Shown here in pieces: positions 1-13,940 of a stretch of DNA of 64,000 nucleotides (its first letter is position 1; each line of letters opens with the position of its first letter). The stretch lies in contig WPIO01000105.1 in NCBI GenBank assembly GCA_009760855.2, positions 414,501-478,500 on the forward strand, given 5' to 3'. This DNA comes from Cristatella mucedo (lineage: Eukaryota > Bryozoa > Phylactolaemata > Cristatellidae). Under the pieces are notes generated by a model that ran no database searches, was not told where the DNA came from, and worked only from the letters and a program-made list of their open reading frames with translations. Position numbers and translations under genes: made by a program.

Positions 1-2876
1 CGGGCTCTTCGAATGCAAAATCATCGACTCTCCCTCCCTATTGTTTGCCGGAGCCACGTTTGCCGAGCCTTAAAGAACTTGAAAAACGATTAAGACAGGC
101 TGGAAAGATAGACGTCTTTCTATCAACTTTACAAGAAAGCAAGTGCTTGTTGTACCCCCCCCCCCCGAAGACCTGTTCCATCATTAATCGTATTTTTTTT
201 TAATCTAGCACTCGTCAATGGCTCGTGCCCATAGATACATACTACTGCACCGGACTTGCAAAGATACAATCTGTTGATAGATAGCGGGTCAAGCCAGATC
301 GTTAGCACCTGCTTCTGGATGTCGGTGGTCGGATTATCCAGGGATTCGAGGCACATTATTACGATGTTGGTCTCGCTACAGTACATCGGCCACTTCTAGC
401 GACGACACGAGTCTGTCCCATACGCCTTGTCGGACAGGCCAGAGTTGCTTGCTGGTGTCCTACGCTGGTTCCAAAGAATCCTTAGCACACATCCATTGAT
501 CATTCGATTACCATTACGTGCCCAAATTAGAAGCCAGCAACCTTGGAGCAACAATTACTGTAGGTCAAGCAGGCACAGCCACTCAGGTGCTCATTATGCC
601 CGAATAGCTCTTGGTCTCCCACACATGTTCGGAGGCTGAAGCAGCAGTGTATTCTCACTTTGTTCACTCCTAGGTTTTCATTCACTCAAGCCATTACACG
701 AGCATCCGACGGGCTGATGCCTGCACCCGAGCCACTCAAACCAGGTTTTTTATTTTATCCTCTACCGGACAAAAAGCCTTTGGGTGCCAACGATGGCTAC
801 TCATCGGGACAGTGCACAACCAGTGAATCCGAGTTTGGGCACAGACGGCTGCCTCAAGTGCGGCTTCTTATCAAGGCAGACTCTACTTGCGCCACGCGCG
901 ATGACGAAGGAGTGACGTTCTCCTTTTTTTCTTCTTTTTTTTTTTACGATGGCCCAGTCGAGGGAAATAGGCCTTCGCCGAGTTGCAGTGGGCCCTGAAT
1001 TTTTCCCAGCAGCTAGCTACTCCGGACCGAGTAGATCAGCCTAGCCCACATAAAAAAAGACCTCACTGGCAAGAGCGATGGACGATCTACGTTTCGATCG
1101 GCCAGGCAAGGCCGGCTACGCTTTGCTGTACTACGGAGCCAGAAATAACATCGGTTCATGGAGGAATATACTGAACTGCTATGGAAGGCAGGGACAACCG
1201 GGAGATGGCGAACATTACTGACTTAACACACGGGTTGCTTTACATCGAGAAAGCTTACCGGCACCACAGTAGCAACGAAATACCACTACACACCCACTAA
1301 TTGAAAACTTTTAAAAATAGTCAGCCCCGACTAACAAAATAGATAGAGACCGTAAAACCAGTCGTAAGTCAAATTTTCGTTAGTCGAAAATGGTAAATGA
1401 TACGTTCTACTATGACCCCTCACTACCCTGAATGCATAGGTGTCAGACATCGTGTTGCCTCCTACTGTTTGCGGCATCGTCAAATCTACTGACCGCGAAC
1501 AGATTTGGAAGTTTTCTTGGGTGATTTTCGATTTTTTTTTGCGTGATCATGGCCAAGTTCGCATTTCCAAATTTTCGTAAGAGTCGAACCGTCGTAAGTC
1601 GGGGGGGGGGAGGGAGGCTGATCAAAGTGGAAGCTACTAACTGGATTTTGTTACAGCAGCTGCACAATACCATCCATATAGCAGCATAGCAGCTCGAATG
1701 GCTGGTCGGCTGGCTGCCTGACCAGCTGCATGGCTGAAGTGTGAATCTTTTTTTGCCACAGGAATGGGTGATGGGAGGGATAAGCTGGCAATCCAGCCAG
1801 GATGCGACTGAAGTCAACGATGCATGCAGGCAGTATCCGGTGCCAGCCGAATACATTGCATCACTATTGTTCTCCAATCCAGCTCAGGCTGCAGGCGCTG
1901 GGCGACCGACCATCTTGTGGGCGGGGCGACCGACCATCTTGTGGGCGGAACGGCCTCTGCCGAACCTAGTAGGGTGGCACCGAAATCACCTTCCCCATAT
2001 AGTTGACCTGGTCGGCTAACACGAACGAGCAGTGGCAGCCCTCTTATCTGCCAAGGCACTGGGCTATAGCAGAGACACTTCCATGCAAAGATGGCACCAG
2101 GTGCAGTGAAGTGCTGTAGCTACCAACTACTTCCTTCATGTTATGTCATCAACGTCGGCATCCGAACACTCCATCCGAACGAAGTAGAACTGAGCACCAC
2201 CACCACCACCCTCCCCCCACTAGCCCACAGCTTGGCAAAGAAGCTCCAGGCTTCAGACCTGGCCCAAGACCACAGAATTCAGTTGTACTTGATGCTGGTT
2301 TTGGCTGCTCATCCATCTGCCGACGATCCATCTGCCGACTGGGTTCAAACAAGCGTCCTCTCTTTGTTTTGTTCAACTCGGCTGCCTGGCTGTGCCATTA
2401 TTGACCACAGGATTCCAAGGTTTTGAGTTCACTTTTTCTTTTAATTAGCCACCACACAAGGGCATGCCCTTTGCATGAAGCAAGGGGATCCTACGAGGGC
2501 ACTTCAGAAAAGGACTGGCCTGAACTGGCCCAAACCAAACCACATGGCACACTACCTTGTAAGGAAGACGATTACCAACATGAATCACAACAATGAAGCC
2601 AGCTTCCACCTTCGTAAGCACCAACTTAACAAGAAGTCAAGCTAATTTGATCTGCTAGGTAGCAGTCCAGTGGAACCGAAGACCATGTTGAACTCACTAA
2701 GTGCACGCAAACAAAGGACCGGCAACTAAGGAAACAAAGCACACCATGCATGTTATGAAGACATATAGCTGTAACAAAGAACATTATACAAACACAAAAT
2801 AAGCATACAATTCGAACATGATGACCAAGCATATCAACGGCCAACAAAGCCGAAGGCCAGAATCGGTGTCACTCAC
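1..2876. other. Probable intron of ACK-like gene, no exon recognised
   Basis: Should lie downstream of coding exon 2. I looked for a kinase glycine loop or other ACK domains on the minus strand and found none. It contains the 24 bp duplication at 1900 and two related GTCGTAAGTC segments (1361 and 1590), possibly an old DNA-transposon remnant. Confidence 0.4.
1900..1949. repeat. 24 bp tandem duplication
   Basis: Two consecutive copies of a 24 bp unit beginning GGGCGACCGACCATCTTGTG, at 1900 and 1924, identical by eye. Confidence 0.85.
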
Positions 2877-3014
2877 CTTCTTGAATTTCCCAAGGGCACT
2901 ATTGGGGCACTCTTTCCGCAAGTGCTTACGCAGCTTCTGGATGTCTGCCGGCAACATCCGAATGTCGGTGAGATCCTGATCGTGGACATTCCACAGTTCG
3001 TGGGCAGCTTCAAT
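2877..3014 (-). CDS. Second coding exon of ACK-like gene
   Basis: 138 bp open in phase 0 between acceptor GCTTGTAG|ATTGAA and a strong donor AAGAAG|GTGAGT. It encodes 46 residues including ELWNVHDQDLTDIRMLPADI and QKLRKHLRKECPNSALGKFK. The charged helical pattern and clean splice borders are unlike the surrounding non-coding DNA. It is too short to stand out as an ORF, and the only long ORF overlapping it is in the wrong frame. Confidence 0.65.
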
Positions 3015-5243
3015 CTACAAGCAATTATAGGGGAGGTGCACTGAAAGCAACTCCGGCTATAAGAAAAAGCCAACGAAGTGAGTCAAATGCAGGTAATCAA
3101 GTTTCGGCAGCTATCGCATGGCAAGGGCCCTCGAGAATGCCCCGCCCCCCAGGCTGCTGGTCTACATATCGAGGCTCTGCTTACAGCACAGGTGCCTGGC
3201 ATCGAGTTACACAGTCTAGCAACTCTGCAGCATCAACAACAGCTGCCTGCCAGCTCTACAAACCAGGGTTCTAATCAAAGCATGCAATCACATGCAGTGC
3301 CCACACACATGCTCTGACTTGGCTCAGCAGGCCTCCAGGCAAGCCATTACTGGCCATTACTGACCACAGCAAAGAATGCACCATGAATAGGCTGACCCCA
3401 AGCAGCCTCCAAGCCACATCAAGCCGGCATCAATGACCAGGCTATCTCTGACAGATTGCTGTTGACACAAGAGCTGTCGTAAAAAGATCAATTTAAGGGT
3501 ACGACGATACATAGTGTAATCAGCCCTAAACTGTTCTTTAAGTTAAGTGTTGAAAGAATACTGAACCTATTGGTCCACCAATCAAATATTTTTTTTTAGC
3601 ATAGATGGGATTTGAAGTTTAGACGATTCCCACATAAAAGGGGAGCATACAAAATGATTGTGTAAACTATGTCTAACGTGGATGTAAATCGGAAGCAACA
3701 TATCTACCGTAATAATAAGCTAGGTGATATGTACTCCAAGTTGAAATTGGACGTTGAAATGCTAGAACTTCAAGGCACTATGAACTTAAAAGGGTCGTTC
3801 AAAGGACGGCCACAGCAGCTCCAGTAGCTTGAGCTGTCTGCGCTACGAGCCCCCTTTGCTCTCGAACAACAAGAGAAAACGATAACAAACTAAACCCCTC
3901 GGTGCCACACAGCCAACAATCAACCGAAATGTCGCATACGACACTCATACGCCAAGGACAAAAACTGAAACAGACTAAAGGTAAGAATCGAGCACTTCAC
4001 GATCCATGCGATCATGGTATCTGAGTTGGTGGGAGGGGAGGGGCTCACCAGCTAGGCTAGGCTCACAACTAGGTCAGCAGCGACTCAGGCCCCTTATTTT
4101 AATGCAACAGCAAAATTTTCGGTGATTTTGTACAGGCACAAACTAGTCTATAAATTAAAAATTTACCTATCTACATCCTATGTGAGTCGTGTGTCCACAC
4201 TAGTTGAACTTTGCCACATCGAGGGACAGCTGTACGCAGGCTGACGAATATCAAATGAGCAGCGGCATGCCTGGACGGCTTCCCAAACAGCACACTATTT
4301 CTCATCAACATAGGTCTTTTTGATTACATTTGATTACACTGGGCATACAAACAGCAATCTTCAACATTAGCGATGCCGGTCCACTAATAGGGCAGGTGAG
4401 CCGTAATGGCTCACTAGGTACGCTGATGTTGCTTTTCACGACCTCGGCCCCGAGGTCGTGGGTTCGAATCCTGTGGTGGGCGATCTTTATCGCCACTGCA
4501 AGGGGTGGTGATAGCCATCAAGACTCTTCTGTCGCTATACAAACAGAGGCAGTTAAATCAGCTGGTATTTTTTTTAATTTTAAAATCGTCACGCTGATCA
4601 CGTTGATATACAAAGAGAATCATACGGGACCGAAGATGAGTAACTAGTACTGGTGGCCACAATGCAGCTTGCCCTGCGGCTACAAAAACGTGTTAGAGAC
4701 AAACCTTGCCTGTACACATTGCACTGACAGAACAAGATACAAACAGCATGCGATTACCACCATGGTCACGAGGAGAAAGTCATTATGACCACTCATTGCA
4801 AATAGTTTCAGGCAATGAGTGACTACTTTGAGCAAACTGGTAAGTAAGGTATCGATACTGCCGCATGTTTCGAGGGAAGCATATCGTAGCACAGCTTCAA
4901 AAGTGGGCAGATGTGTAATTGTACCATTGTGACGCAAAATGCTAGCTAACAGCAGGCTGCCCTCATTCGTCGTAGATTGGCTTAGCTCAAAAATAATTTA
5001 GCTTAAGAAAGAGGAGGTTCCCAGTAAGCATTGTGACGTAGAAATATTATGCAAGATACATGGAACTTCAAACAACTGGTATTGCTAATAATTGCACACT
5101 AACATTTATTGTATCTTACGAAAACTCTAGGAGAATGTGGCAAGTTACTGCCAACTATGCATATACAAGAAATGTAAGCCTTGATAGCAAACACTAAGAA
5201 AAAAAGCAGTATATGCAGTAAAAACCTAGCGCGCATGCGCACG

Positions 5244-5316
<73 letters not shown>

Positions 5317-6250
5317 TCATGCACTCACAAATTCACACACATACACACGTGCATACACATGCGCACACGCACACACAAGGGCGGAGTTATGCACTCACTT
5401 CCAAAACCTCCACATTTCCACCAGGGTGGGGCTGGCAAATTATAGGTAGCCACAGCCTATCGAAGCCCTGAGTATACCTATACAGACATTCTACCCGTAT
5501 GTCTAAATTTATAAACGTATATCTATGCCCACAGGTAAATAATAATAATCCTAGCTGCTTAAACAGCCTATTTTTGTATAGCGACAGAAGAGCCTTGATG
5601 GCTATCACCACCACTTGTAGTGGCGATAAATTATCGCCACCGCAGGAATTGAACCCACCGCCTCAGGACCGAGGTCATGAAAGCAACCGCCTTACCTAGT
5701 GTGCCATCACGGCTCACCAAGGTGCATATGTTACCCATTGAAATTAAAAAACGCTTTATGAGAAAATTAAGCAGCACAAGGATTCAAAAGGTCAAGCTTG
5801 AACAAGTCCATCCAGTTTGTTCTGCTGCTACCAACTGCTCCAAAACGAAGCTGGAAATACCGACTTTTGGTGTAGTTGAGGTTGTAGTTGAGCACGAACG
5901 TGCTTGTCAGATGACTAGCCACCCACATTAATGTCTCGTAGTTTCTCCAGATGAGCACTAATTGTCACGTGCATTGCTACGGCTCTAAGAATGTAGGAGT
6001 TGAACTGATATTTCGAGCAAGCTGGCAGTTACAATAGCAGCACCCGAAGGTGAGCCTGTGCGCGCTATTTTTAAATACAGGGCCACCGAAAACCGGTCAC
6101 CCAGCAAAGGCTTCGACGTGTCACATCTATTGCATCATTAAGGCTTAACAGGATTTCAAAATGAGCGGAGTGTTGCCATGCTCAAACGACAGCATTGCTG
6201 TTCCCGAGACAGAACCGCAGCCAGCGAGAGCTTGAACGGAAGCAGCAGAG

Positions 6251-6324
<74 letters not shown>

Positions 6325-7194
6325 AGAGAAAGAGAGAGAGAGATGGAGATAGATAAAGAGAGAGGAGGAAAGCCATCGGTCTCAGCCCCTGCCCCAAACT
6401 GGTAGCGATCACTTTCATGCATCGCTACCCAAGCGATGCCAAACTGGAATCTTGCAGCTATCTCTGCTGTTTGCTCAACCTTATGAGCACGCTAACTGGC
6501 TTCCGATTCCACACAACCTGTGAGAAGAACCGAATCCAGCGGCTAACAGAGAGAGAGCTCTTCTTCTAAGGTGCTGATCGGCAAGACCTGGGCGTGGCCA
6601 TAAGCCTACGACAGACTAAAGCACTCTCTTCAGCCCTGCACACACTGAGCAGCAGCAGTTCCTGGGGATGCATGACAAACCAACTTCGCACGAACAGTGA
6701 CAACGGTGTCAAGAGACTCGCAGGGCTCTTAGATAAACGCAGGGAGCCAAGCACTGCAGCAAATGAGAAAACGACAAGAAATAGAAGAAGAGCACACATT
6801 GGTCCTACTGGCTTTCGGTCTAGCGCGAGCGAGCCGTCACAGCTGCCAGGATTCGCACGAGACGCAGTGCCGAACCAAGGCAAATAAGCTAGCGCCATGC
6901 CCTGAATTCGCGCGAGCTGGTGCCGAGCGTGCGCTCGCATGCGTGCACCACTAGGTCTATCGGCGTCGTGCATTCGATGGTCGGCATGTATGCACGCTAT
7001 CAATGGGAGTCGGCGAAGCGTTGTGCAGTGACCATCACGCATGTAAACGTGTGCTTTCGCCCCCTCCCCCGTGCGGACCGGGATTCATTCTCGCGCACAC
7101 ATACCTTCAGTTCATTCCTCAAAGCGTTGTGATACACACTAAGTCCGCTGCCTGCTTCCTCCAAGAAAGTCAGCAGGTCTTGTTCTTTGTCCAT
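2877..7194 (-). CDS. Probable ACK/TNK2-family tyrosine kinase, N-terminal two coding exons (partial gene)
   Basis: Two minus-strand exons, 7105-7194 (30 codons, with ATG) and 2877-3014 (46 codons), join in phase 0 across a ~4.1 kb intron. The joined 76 residues look like the SAM-like N-terminal domain of non-receptor tyrosine kinases of the ACK (activated Cdc42 kinase) group: LLTFLEEAG, YHNALRNELK, then VHDQDLTDI, IQKLRKHLRK and LGKFKK. These resemble the family pattern V..EDL..IGM..P..RRL...L. In known members this domain precedes the tyrosine kinase, SH3 and CRIB domains; none of those is visible left of 2877, so the rest of the gene should lie beyond position 1. The SAM-like call rests on pattern memory and no search was run. 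An unrelated SAM or helical protein remains possible. Confidence 0.6.
4395..4578 (+). mobile_element. SINE family A (tRNA-derived)
   Basis: tRNA-like head with A-box-like TGGCTCACTAGG and B-box GTGGGTTCGAATCCTG. The body follows (GTGGGCGATC, TATCGCCACTGCAAG, GGTGATAGCC), then a 3' end CTGTCGCTATACAAA..GAGGC and a T-rich tail. The same layout recurs in at least six other places here. Confidence 0.8.
5229..5316. repeat. (CG)n-(CA)n alternating purine-pyrimidine array
   Basis: 88 bp of strictly alternating purine and pyrimidine: a GCGCGCATGCGCACGCGCGC cap followed by (CA)n. More imperfect CA follows to 5376. In the ACK-like intron. Confidence 0.95.
5537..5718 (-). mobile_element. SINE family A
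   Basis: Reverse copy: AATAATAATCCTAGCTGCTT tail end, TTTTTGTATAGCGACAGAAG, GGCTATCACCACCAC, degenerate B box (GGAATTGAACCCACC), head TAGTGTGCCATCACGGCTCA. Located in the ACK-like intron. Confidence 0.8.
6255..6366. repeat. (GA)n microsatellite
   Basis: Pure (AG)n to ~6317, then interrupted GA with ATGG and AGATAGATA variants. CT-rich on the ACK-like transcript. Confidence 0.95.
7105..7194 (-). CDS. First coding exon of ACK-like gene
   Basis: The ATG sits in a good initiation context (A at -3, G at +4: ATCATGG). Thirty codons (MDKEQDLLTFLEEAG...NELK) end at donor CTGAAG|GTATGT. A second, out-of-frame ATG lies about 10 bases upstream. No TATA box or promoter could be assigned, and the 5' UTR may include further upstream exons. 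Confidence 0.6.
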
Positions 7195-7499
7195 GATGCA
7201 GCATTAGAAAGCTTTCAGCTGCATATCACCCCTAGTCGTATTCTTGAGAGCAATCGAAACCTGACAACAGCAGAAGTATCATGCATGAGACACACACCCG
7301 AGCATAGGCATTAAAAACTGCACACAAAAGCTAGCCGACACGGGCCGGCGTTTGCAAGCAGCTCTTGCATACCTGCATGAATCAGGCAAGGGAAGGGAGT
7401 AAATTAAAGTATGAAAACTTTTCGGCAGAATAGCTAGAGCAAAGTAGAACCAGTAATTGGTAACAAAGCACCATTACTAAGAAATTAAAGCTGCTCTTG

Positions 7500-7642
7500 T
7501 AAGGTACTGACACTTCACGATCCAGACAGTGGGTTCGATTCCTTCAGCATGAAATCCCTTATTCCCCACTGCAAGTCGGAATTATAGCCCTGCCGTTCTT
7601 CTGCCGATGTCTATGTGAGGATCTTAGATCAGCCGACCTTCA
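7500..7642 (+). mobile_element. Diverged SINE-A-like element
   Basis: B box GTGGGTTCGATTCCTTC, then CCCCACTGCAAG, ATAGCC and a degraded CTTCTGCCGATGTCTATGTG 3' part ending GATCAGCCGACC. Same order as SINE-A, but low similarity. Confidence 0.5.
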
Positions 7643-7904
7643 ATTTATTCATTCGGTAAGGCAATATGCATGTTTGGCTGACAAAATACTTATGGACAAC
7701 TAGCCGGAGGGGGAATAAAAATACTTGATCAATCTGGTGGCCGCACTCCCATGTCGAGGGGACAAACTACAGCCGATTTGGATTAGCAACCAAAACAAGA
7801 AGGAAAAAACACGAAGATTCCTCACGATGTTTCAAGATAAGGATGCAAGCCCATGTCGTGAACACAGCAGCGGGTCAAAGCTGAGTCTAGAGACTTCACT
7901 ACAC

Positions 7905-8085
7905 ACTGGCCTTAGCCGAGGGATATGTGCTCCCTCTTTACGCCTCAGATCGTGGGTTCGAGTCCTACAGGGGGTAATCCTCAATTGATCACGGTGAGCA
8001 AGGATCGGTTGACAGTCGACAAAGCTCTTCTGCCACTACATAAATGAGGCTGATAAGTCAGCCGACTTTCACTTTTACTTTGGCA
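7905..8085 (+). mobile_element. Diverged SINE-A-like element
   Basis: A perfect B box CGTGGGTTCGAGTCCTACAG, then GGGGTAATCC, AAAGCTCTTCTGCCACTACA and AATGAGGCTGATAAGTCAGC. This is a second, older subtype of the same architecture. Confidence 0.5.
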
Positions 8086-8540
8086 AAACAAGATACCTTG
8101 GCGACTGCAGGGCAGCAGCCGATAGGTATCTGCCAAATGCCAAGTCTTCCCAGACGTGAGTTCCAATCGGTGGCAATTGCAGACTTTGGCTACTCCACAA
8201 TGCCCTGACACTCCGGCTCGAATGACTACAGCCAACCAAGCAACTATCACGGGTAAGTACACAATAAGAATCATTCTTTATTTTTAATGGCAAGATCGAG
8301 GCTACAGCTCAATTCAAAGGTGGCCATCATCCCCATGCAGATACCTGAATCCACAGCTGTGAGAGCCGAGCCCGAAACTGACATTACTCAAAGCCGATAA
8401 TACCAGTTCGAGGCCATTTCCCAGAGCTGCTATGCTTGCAGCTGGCAGATGGTCCAACTAGGCATGCCCAGGGGCCCTGCTATTCACGAGGCGCCCAGCT
8501 CTATTTTCTGAAGGCCCTACACGAATGTATTATTATTACC

Positions 8541-8733
8541 ATTAAAAATAAATAAATAAATCCTAGCTGATTAAACAGCCTCTTTTTGTATAGCAACAGT
8601 AGAGCCTTTTAGGGCTATCACCACCGCTTGCAGTGGCGATAAAGAATCGCCCACCGCAGGAATCGAACCCACGACCTCGGGACCGAGGTCATGGGTTCCA
8701 ACCACCTTACCTAGTGTGCCATCACGGCCCACC
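8541..8733 (-). mobile_element. SINE family A
   Basis: Reverse copy with an AAATAAATAAATAAA tail, TTTTTGTATAGCAACAGTAG, B box complement GGAATCGAACCCACGACC and head TGTGCCATCACGGCCCACC. A short duplication near GGTCATGGGTTCC beside the B box. Confidence 0.82.
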
Positions 8734-9299
8734 AACTCTTTTATATAAGAGGCCAATCGATGCCGACATCCCAGATGGTGAACAGCAATTGGGAACGGCA
8801 TGATAAATAACGTCTTTGGCTCGGACCTTGCCGTGCAGCTTAACGTCCTTAACGACCTTGTCCTGCCTGCTGCCACGAACAACCGGCCACGGGGTGGATA
8901 GAAATGTGCTGCCGAGCACAGACGGCCAGCTAGGGACACCAAGAACCTCTGCAGCATTAACTAAAAGGCTACCTCCTGTGCAACTTGTACATGCAGCCAG
9001 GTTTGGCTCAAACGCATGGCTATCTGGGTCTGAATGAACACAAAGAACCTTGCGTGCCCGGACAGGTCAATCACAAGGCAGACCGATCCAGTCGGTGCCA
9101 AGGTCTGCTGCCCCGCCCTCTCTGCATGCCTGCCTAGAGCTGGAGCCAAGAATGGTCAAAAGACGTGTGCACAGAGAGATCGCAAAAAGCACACTCAGCC
9201 AGCAAGTGGAACGGCAGAGCACGCGGCTCACGAATCGACTGAAGGACCATAGAAGTATGCGAGACGTGCATTCACTCAAGCATGTGCACACACACACTC

Positions 9300-9602
9300 A
9301 AAGATCGTTCGTTGGCACCAGAAGCTTTGGCTCTGCAGATCCTAGCCTGTGGAACTCACTTACACAATACTATTGCAAGGTCATCTTCTCCTCTGCTGCC
9401 AGACTGTCGAACTCGGCCACATCCTTTCCAGCCATCTCGCGATGCTACTTCGATGCTACTCACTTCCTCGACCGCCCCTACCTAAATCAGATAGCCTTCT
9501 TATTTTCTCCTTGCTGCGTGCGATGGAGTCTGATGGCTACTATATGCGAAATATACTTAAGCATTGAGGTCACGACTGACAACTCTATTGTGTAACACGG
9601 AC
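9300..9602 (+). mobile_element. Diverged LINE family 2 3' end
   Basis: Aligns by eye with the family-2 C-terminus: SLWNSLTQYYCKVIFSSAA, CYFDATHFLDRPY, FLFSPCCVRWSLMATIC against the WNSLPQ, CYFHATHYLN and LLRETKSVGYRM blocks. Strongly diverged, no tail. Confidence 0.6.
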
Positions 9603-11989
9603 TGTGTCTTTGAGGAGTTGCAGAAAGATACACAAGAATGCATACAGGTGCTCGCGAGTGACCGGCGCGCATGCACACAAGCTTTCGAATCAGCAGCGGC
9701 GCTTTCAAATCAGCAGAGTCGTGGGGGGACACAGCAGCCCACCCACACACCTGCCAGCAGCAACGATCATGTGGCTTGGGGCAAACGTTGGGGCATGCTA
9801 CCAGTTCCCACAGGCTTGACTGTTGACACGTGGCATTCACGAGAGCAGGGCCAGCCAATAGGTCTATCGCACCTGGTGTGCTGGAAGCCATCGGTCGTGC
9901 AGACGACTGACGAGACTCAAAGAGAACCTGAAACCACAGGTGGGCCCACTTTCCTCAGCTGCTCTGTGGGCATGGCTGAAGGCAGGTCTATCGCAGCACA
10001 ATCGATCGGTCCTGGGCCGCAAGGGAGCTACTAGCTAGTCAGCAACTGCAGGAAAGAGCTTCCTTGGCCTTCCTTGGAGGCTCTCTTTCCAGCAGCCCAC
10101 CCCGGTCTCAGTTGAAGCAAGACCTGCCAGTGGATCTTTTTTTGAGCACTTTCTCCTTTGGTCAGCCATGCAAGGTGCCTCGATATTCTATCTGCTCATT
10201 TAAAGCTGACAATGATAAAGCTGATCGAGGCATCGGTGCTTAACAGTTGCTCTTCTGCAGAATGCATTGCAGCCAGGCTGAAGCCAGTGTGCCATTCATC
10301 AGCACAGCAGCCACTTCTGGTTCACTGGTCAGGCCTGTCACCAACACGGCAGCAGAGTGCACCCCATCACTAGACCGTGAAAGCGCAAGAAGCTCTCGGC
10401 AGCCGACAATACAGAGCCGATGGCCGTGCTGCTCACTGATCGGCACATCTGAAGGGTCAGAGCAAAGGAGCAGTCCACATAGCAGAGGCAGTCGAGCGAC
10501 CTTCGGCCACTGAGGTGTGCAGCAGCAGACAGATCGTTGAGCAGCGGCCACGGTGCTTGCAATTAGGTCGGGTCGCAGCTTGCCTGCTGAGCAACCTACC
10601 ACAGCCACTGCCCATCCCAGCCCAATCCCCCCCCCTACCGGAGCCTGTATGATGCCTTGGATAGGCCGTGTACCGAGTGCACCTTATTTGCATAACACCG
10701 GCTGCCAGACCCGGTGGAAACATAGCAAAGGGGGATGAAGGAGACTGCAGCCATCCTTTAAGTCGAAGGGCACACCCCCTTCTGAGGCATGGGATCCCTT
10801 CTGTTTCGGTTAAAGCCCCCACCAAGGTCAAGGTGCAGCCCCTTGAAAAAAGAGGTGGCTCCACAGAAGAGCTAAGTAGAGGGCAAGGTGACAAAGTCAA
10901 ATTGGAGCTGAGGTGCCTGCCTGCTCACTGAAATTGCAAACAGGCATTGATTCACACTGCATGTAACCTGAACTGAACACTGCCAAGCCTGAAATCTTTA
11001 TACGAGGGACATAAAAAGAAATTGACACCTCGGGCATCCAATAGCCAGCCGGCTGCAACACCCTTCATGCAACTAGCACATTACAGAGCTGATGTCGCAG
11101 ACTTCCGGATGAATCAGACAACTTGGCAATGAAAAGTCAATTGAGAAAATCTATCAGCCGTGTCGGCACAAGGAGATGGCAATATTGACAAACACGGACG
11201 AGTGCATTTACGATTTTCAGGCTTGACTGCTTAAGCACGACACAGCAGAAAGATGGGCGGATGAGGCATGATAACAGTGCTCCTCTCATAGCCGCAGAGA
11301 CTTGTGCTACACAGCACCGATGAGTATGCCGGTTTCCCCGTCGGTAACAAGTTTCTTTCCAGCAGTAACTTGAAAAGTGCATGCAACTGAGAGATAAGTC
11401 ACCTAGATCGAAAGATCTCAAAAGAGCAGGAATTCCTTCGGCTGGGCAGCAGCCAGCATAAAAGGTGCTCCAACGTGCTGTGATCCAGACAGAAGGAGTT
11501 CTGAGCCAGTGAATAAGTCCACAGGAATGCCCTGTTCCATTACGAGCTCTCGTTTGGCCTATGGGTCTACATTTGTTCGAGAGTTGGTTGCAATACCGCC
11601 CAAGGCTGCTAGTGCTGGGCTGGTTTCTCTTGCCCTTGCTCTGGGTGAAGGGGGAGTAACTCAGTAGGTAAAAAATCAGGGGAAACTTGGCAGAGTCACA
11701 AACTGGAATACTGAGTAAGCAAGAAGACCAATTCGAACACACTGATCGTTCCACGAGCATTTTGATGTCGAATGACATGCCCTTGGACACCAGTTGTTAA
11801 CTAATTAAGATGCCACAGTCAAATAAGAAGACCTGCAACACCACTGCTGCCGGCACCGGTAATCCCGAAGGATCTGCCTATGACCTTGACCTATGCCTTC
11901 CCTATGCCTATACCTTCCCTATGCCTGACCTTGCAGCCATGTGAATATGTGTATGTGTGTGTGCGTGCGTATGTTATGTGTATCTCCGT
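9603..11989. other. No supported gene
   Basis: Unique-looking sequence with overlapping frames on both strands, the longest 217 codons at 11137-11790 (minus). No domain, codon signature or splice context supports them. Confidence 0.5.
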
Positions 11990-12993
<1,004 letters not shown>

Positions 12994-13130
12994 GGTTTGG
13001 TTCAGCGGTTAAGGTGCTCTCCCCGACCAAGGTCTGGTTGAAGTCGTGGGCTCGAGTCCCGAGGCATATGTGAAGTGCCTGAATAGAGATTAAGTTCTCT
13101 TGGGACGCTATACAAATGCATTATATTACT
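12994..13130 (+). mobile_element. SINE family B (tRNA-derived head, L2-type 3' end)
   Basis: A-box-like TGGTTCAGCGGTTAAGG, B box GGGCTCGAGTCCC, then GTGCCTGAATAGAGATTAAG and TTCTCTTGGGACGCTATACA. This 3' part is nearly the same as the L2 3' stem-loop. It begins directly after a (GA)n tract. Confidence 0.82.
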
Positions 13131-13636
13131 ATGTCATATTATCGAGGTAGAGAGAGATTGACATCAAGCATGATGAAAACTCGACAAATCACTAAATAAA
13201 ATGTATCTCTGAATGCAGAGCGTACTCCGGCAATGGGTTTTGAGACCAACTGTTTTGGCAGCAGGCAAACAAGAATTCCGAACAGGCTACAGCTTCTGCT
13301 GCCAGCAGCGTACATGTCCAGACGCATCGTCTCTCTCAACTCCATGTGGGGGATCGATTAGCTGTGCTCAAAATTCAGTCAATCAGTCATGCAGATTTAC
13401 TCACCCACGTCACGTGTAAGTCACACCACCGACAGCAATTCTTGCAGCCAAACACAACAGCTTGCGGCGCTGGTAGCTCAACACTTCAAGGATGCCACAC
13501 CCTGGAGACTACTTGGACAGGGTCTTTTTCAAACGCTCACTCGCTGAAAGCTTACGAAATCGCAAGTGCTGCAAGCTTCGCTGCGGTCCAAGCCGGCCAG
13601 CGCTGCATCAGCAGGGAATGGATACGACCTCGGCCT

Positions 13637-13940
<304 letters not shown>

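Larger units (their letters stand above)
3015..7104 (-). other. Intron of ACK-like gene
   Basis: Bounded by the donor at 7104 and acceptor at 3015. It holds two SINE-A copies, the CG/CA array and a GA array; nothing else recognised. Confidence 0.5.

Noticed and set aside
1310-1610. DNA transposon suggested by two GTCGTAAGTC segments
   Set aside because: The two segments are in direct, not inverted, orientation and borders are unclear; not enough to call an element.
4440-4475. tRNA gene suggested by A and B box sequences
   Set aside because: The boxes belong to repeated SINE copies with degraded stems and a long non-tRNA body. No copy folds as an intact tRNA by eye.
9050-9595. 181-codon plus-strand open frame
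   Set aside because: Its second half is a diverged family-2 LINE end and the first half has no recognisable content.
11137-11790. 217-codon minus-strand open frame
   Set aside because: Long for chance, but Cys/Ser-rich with no motif, no good splice or start context, and no related copy in the window. I could not support a gene; a protein search or transcript data would decide.
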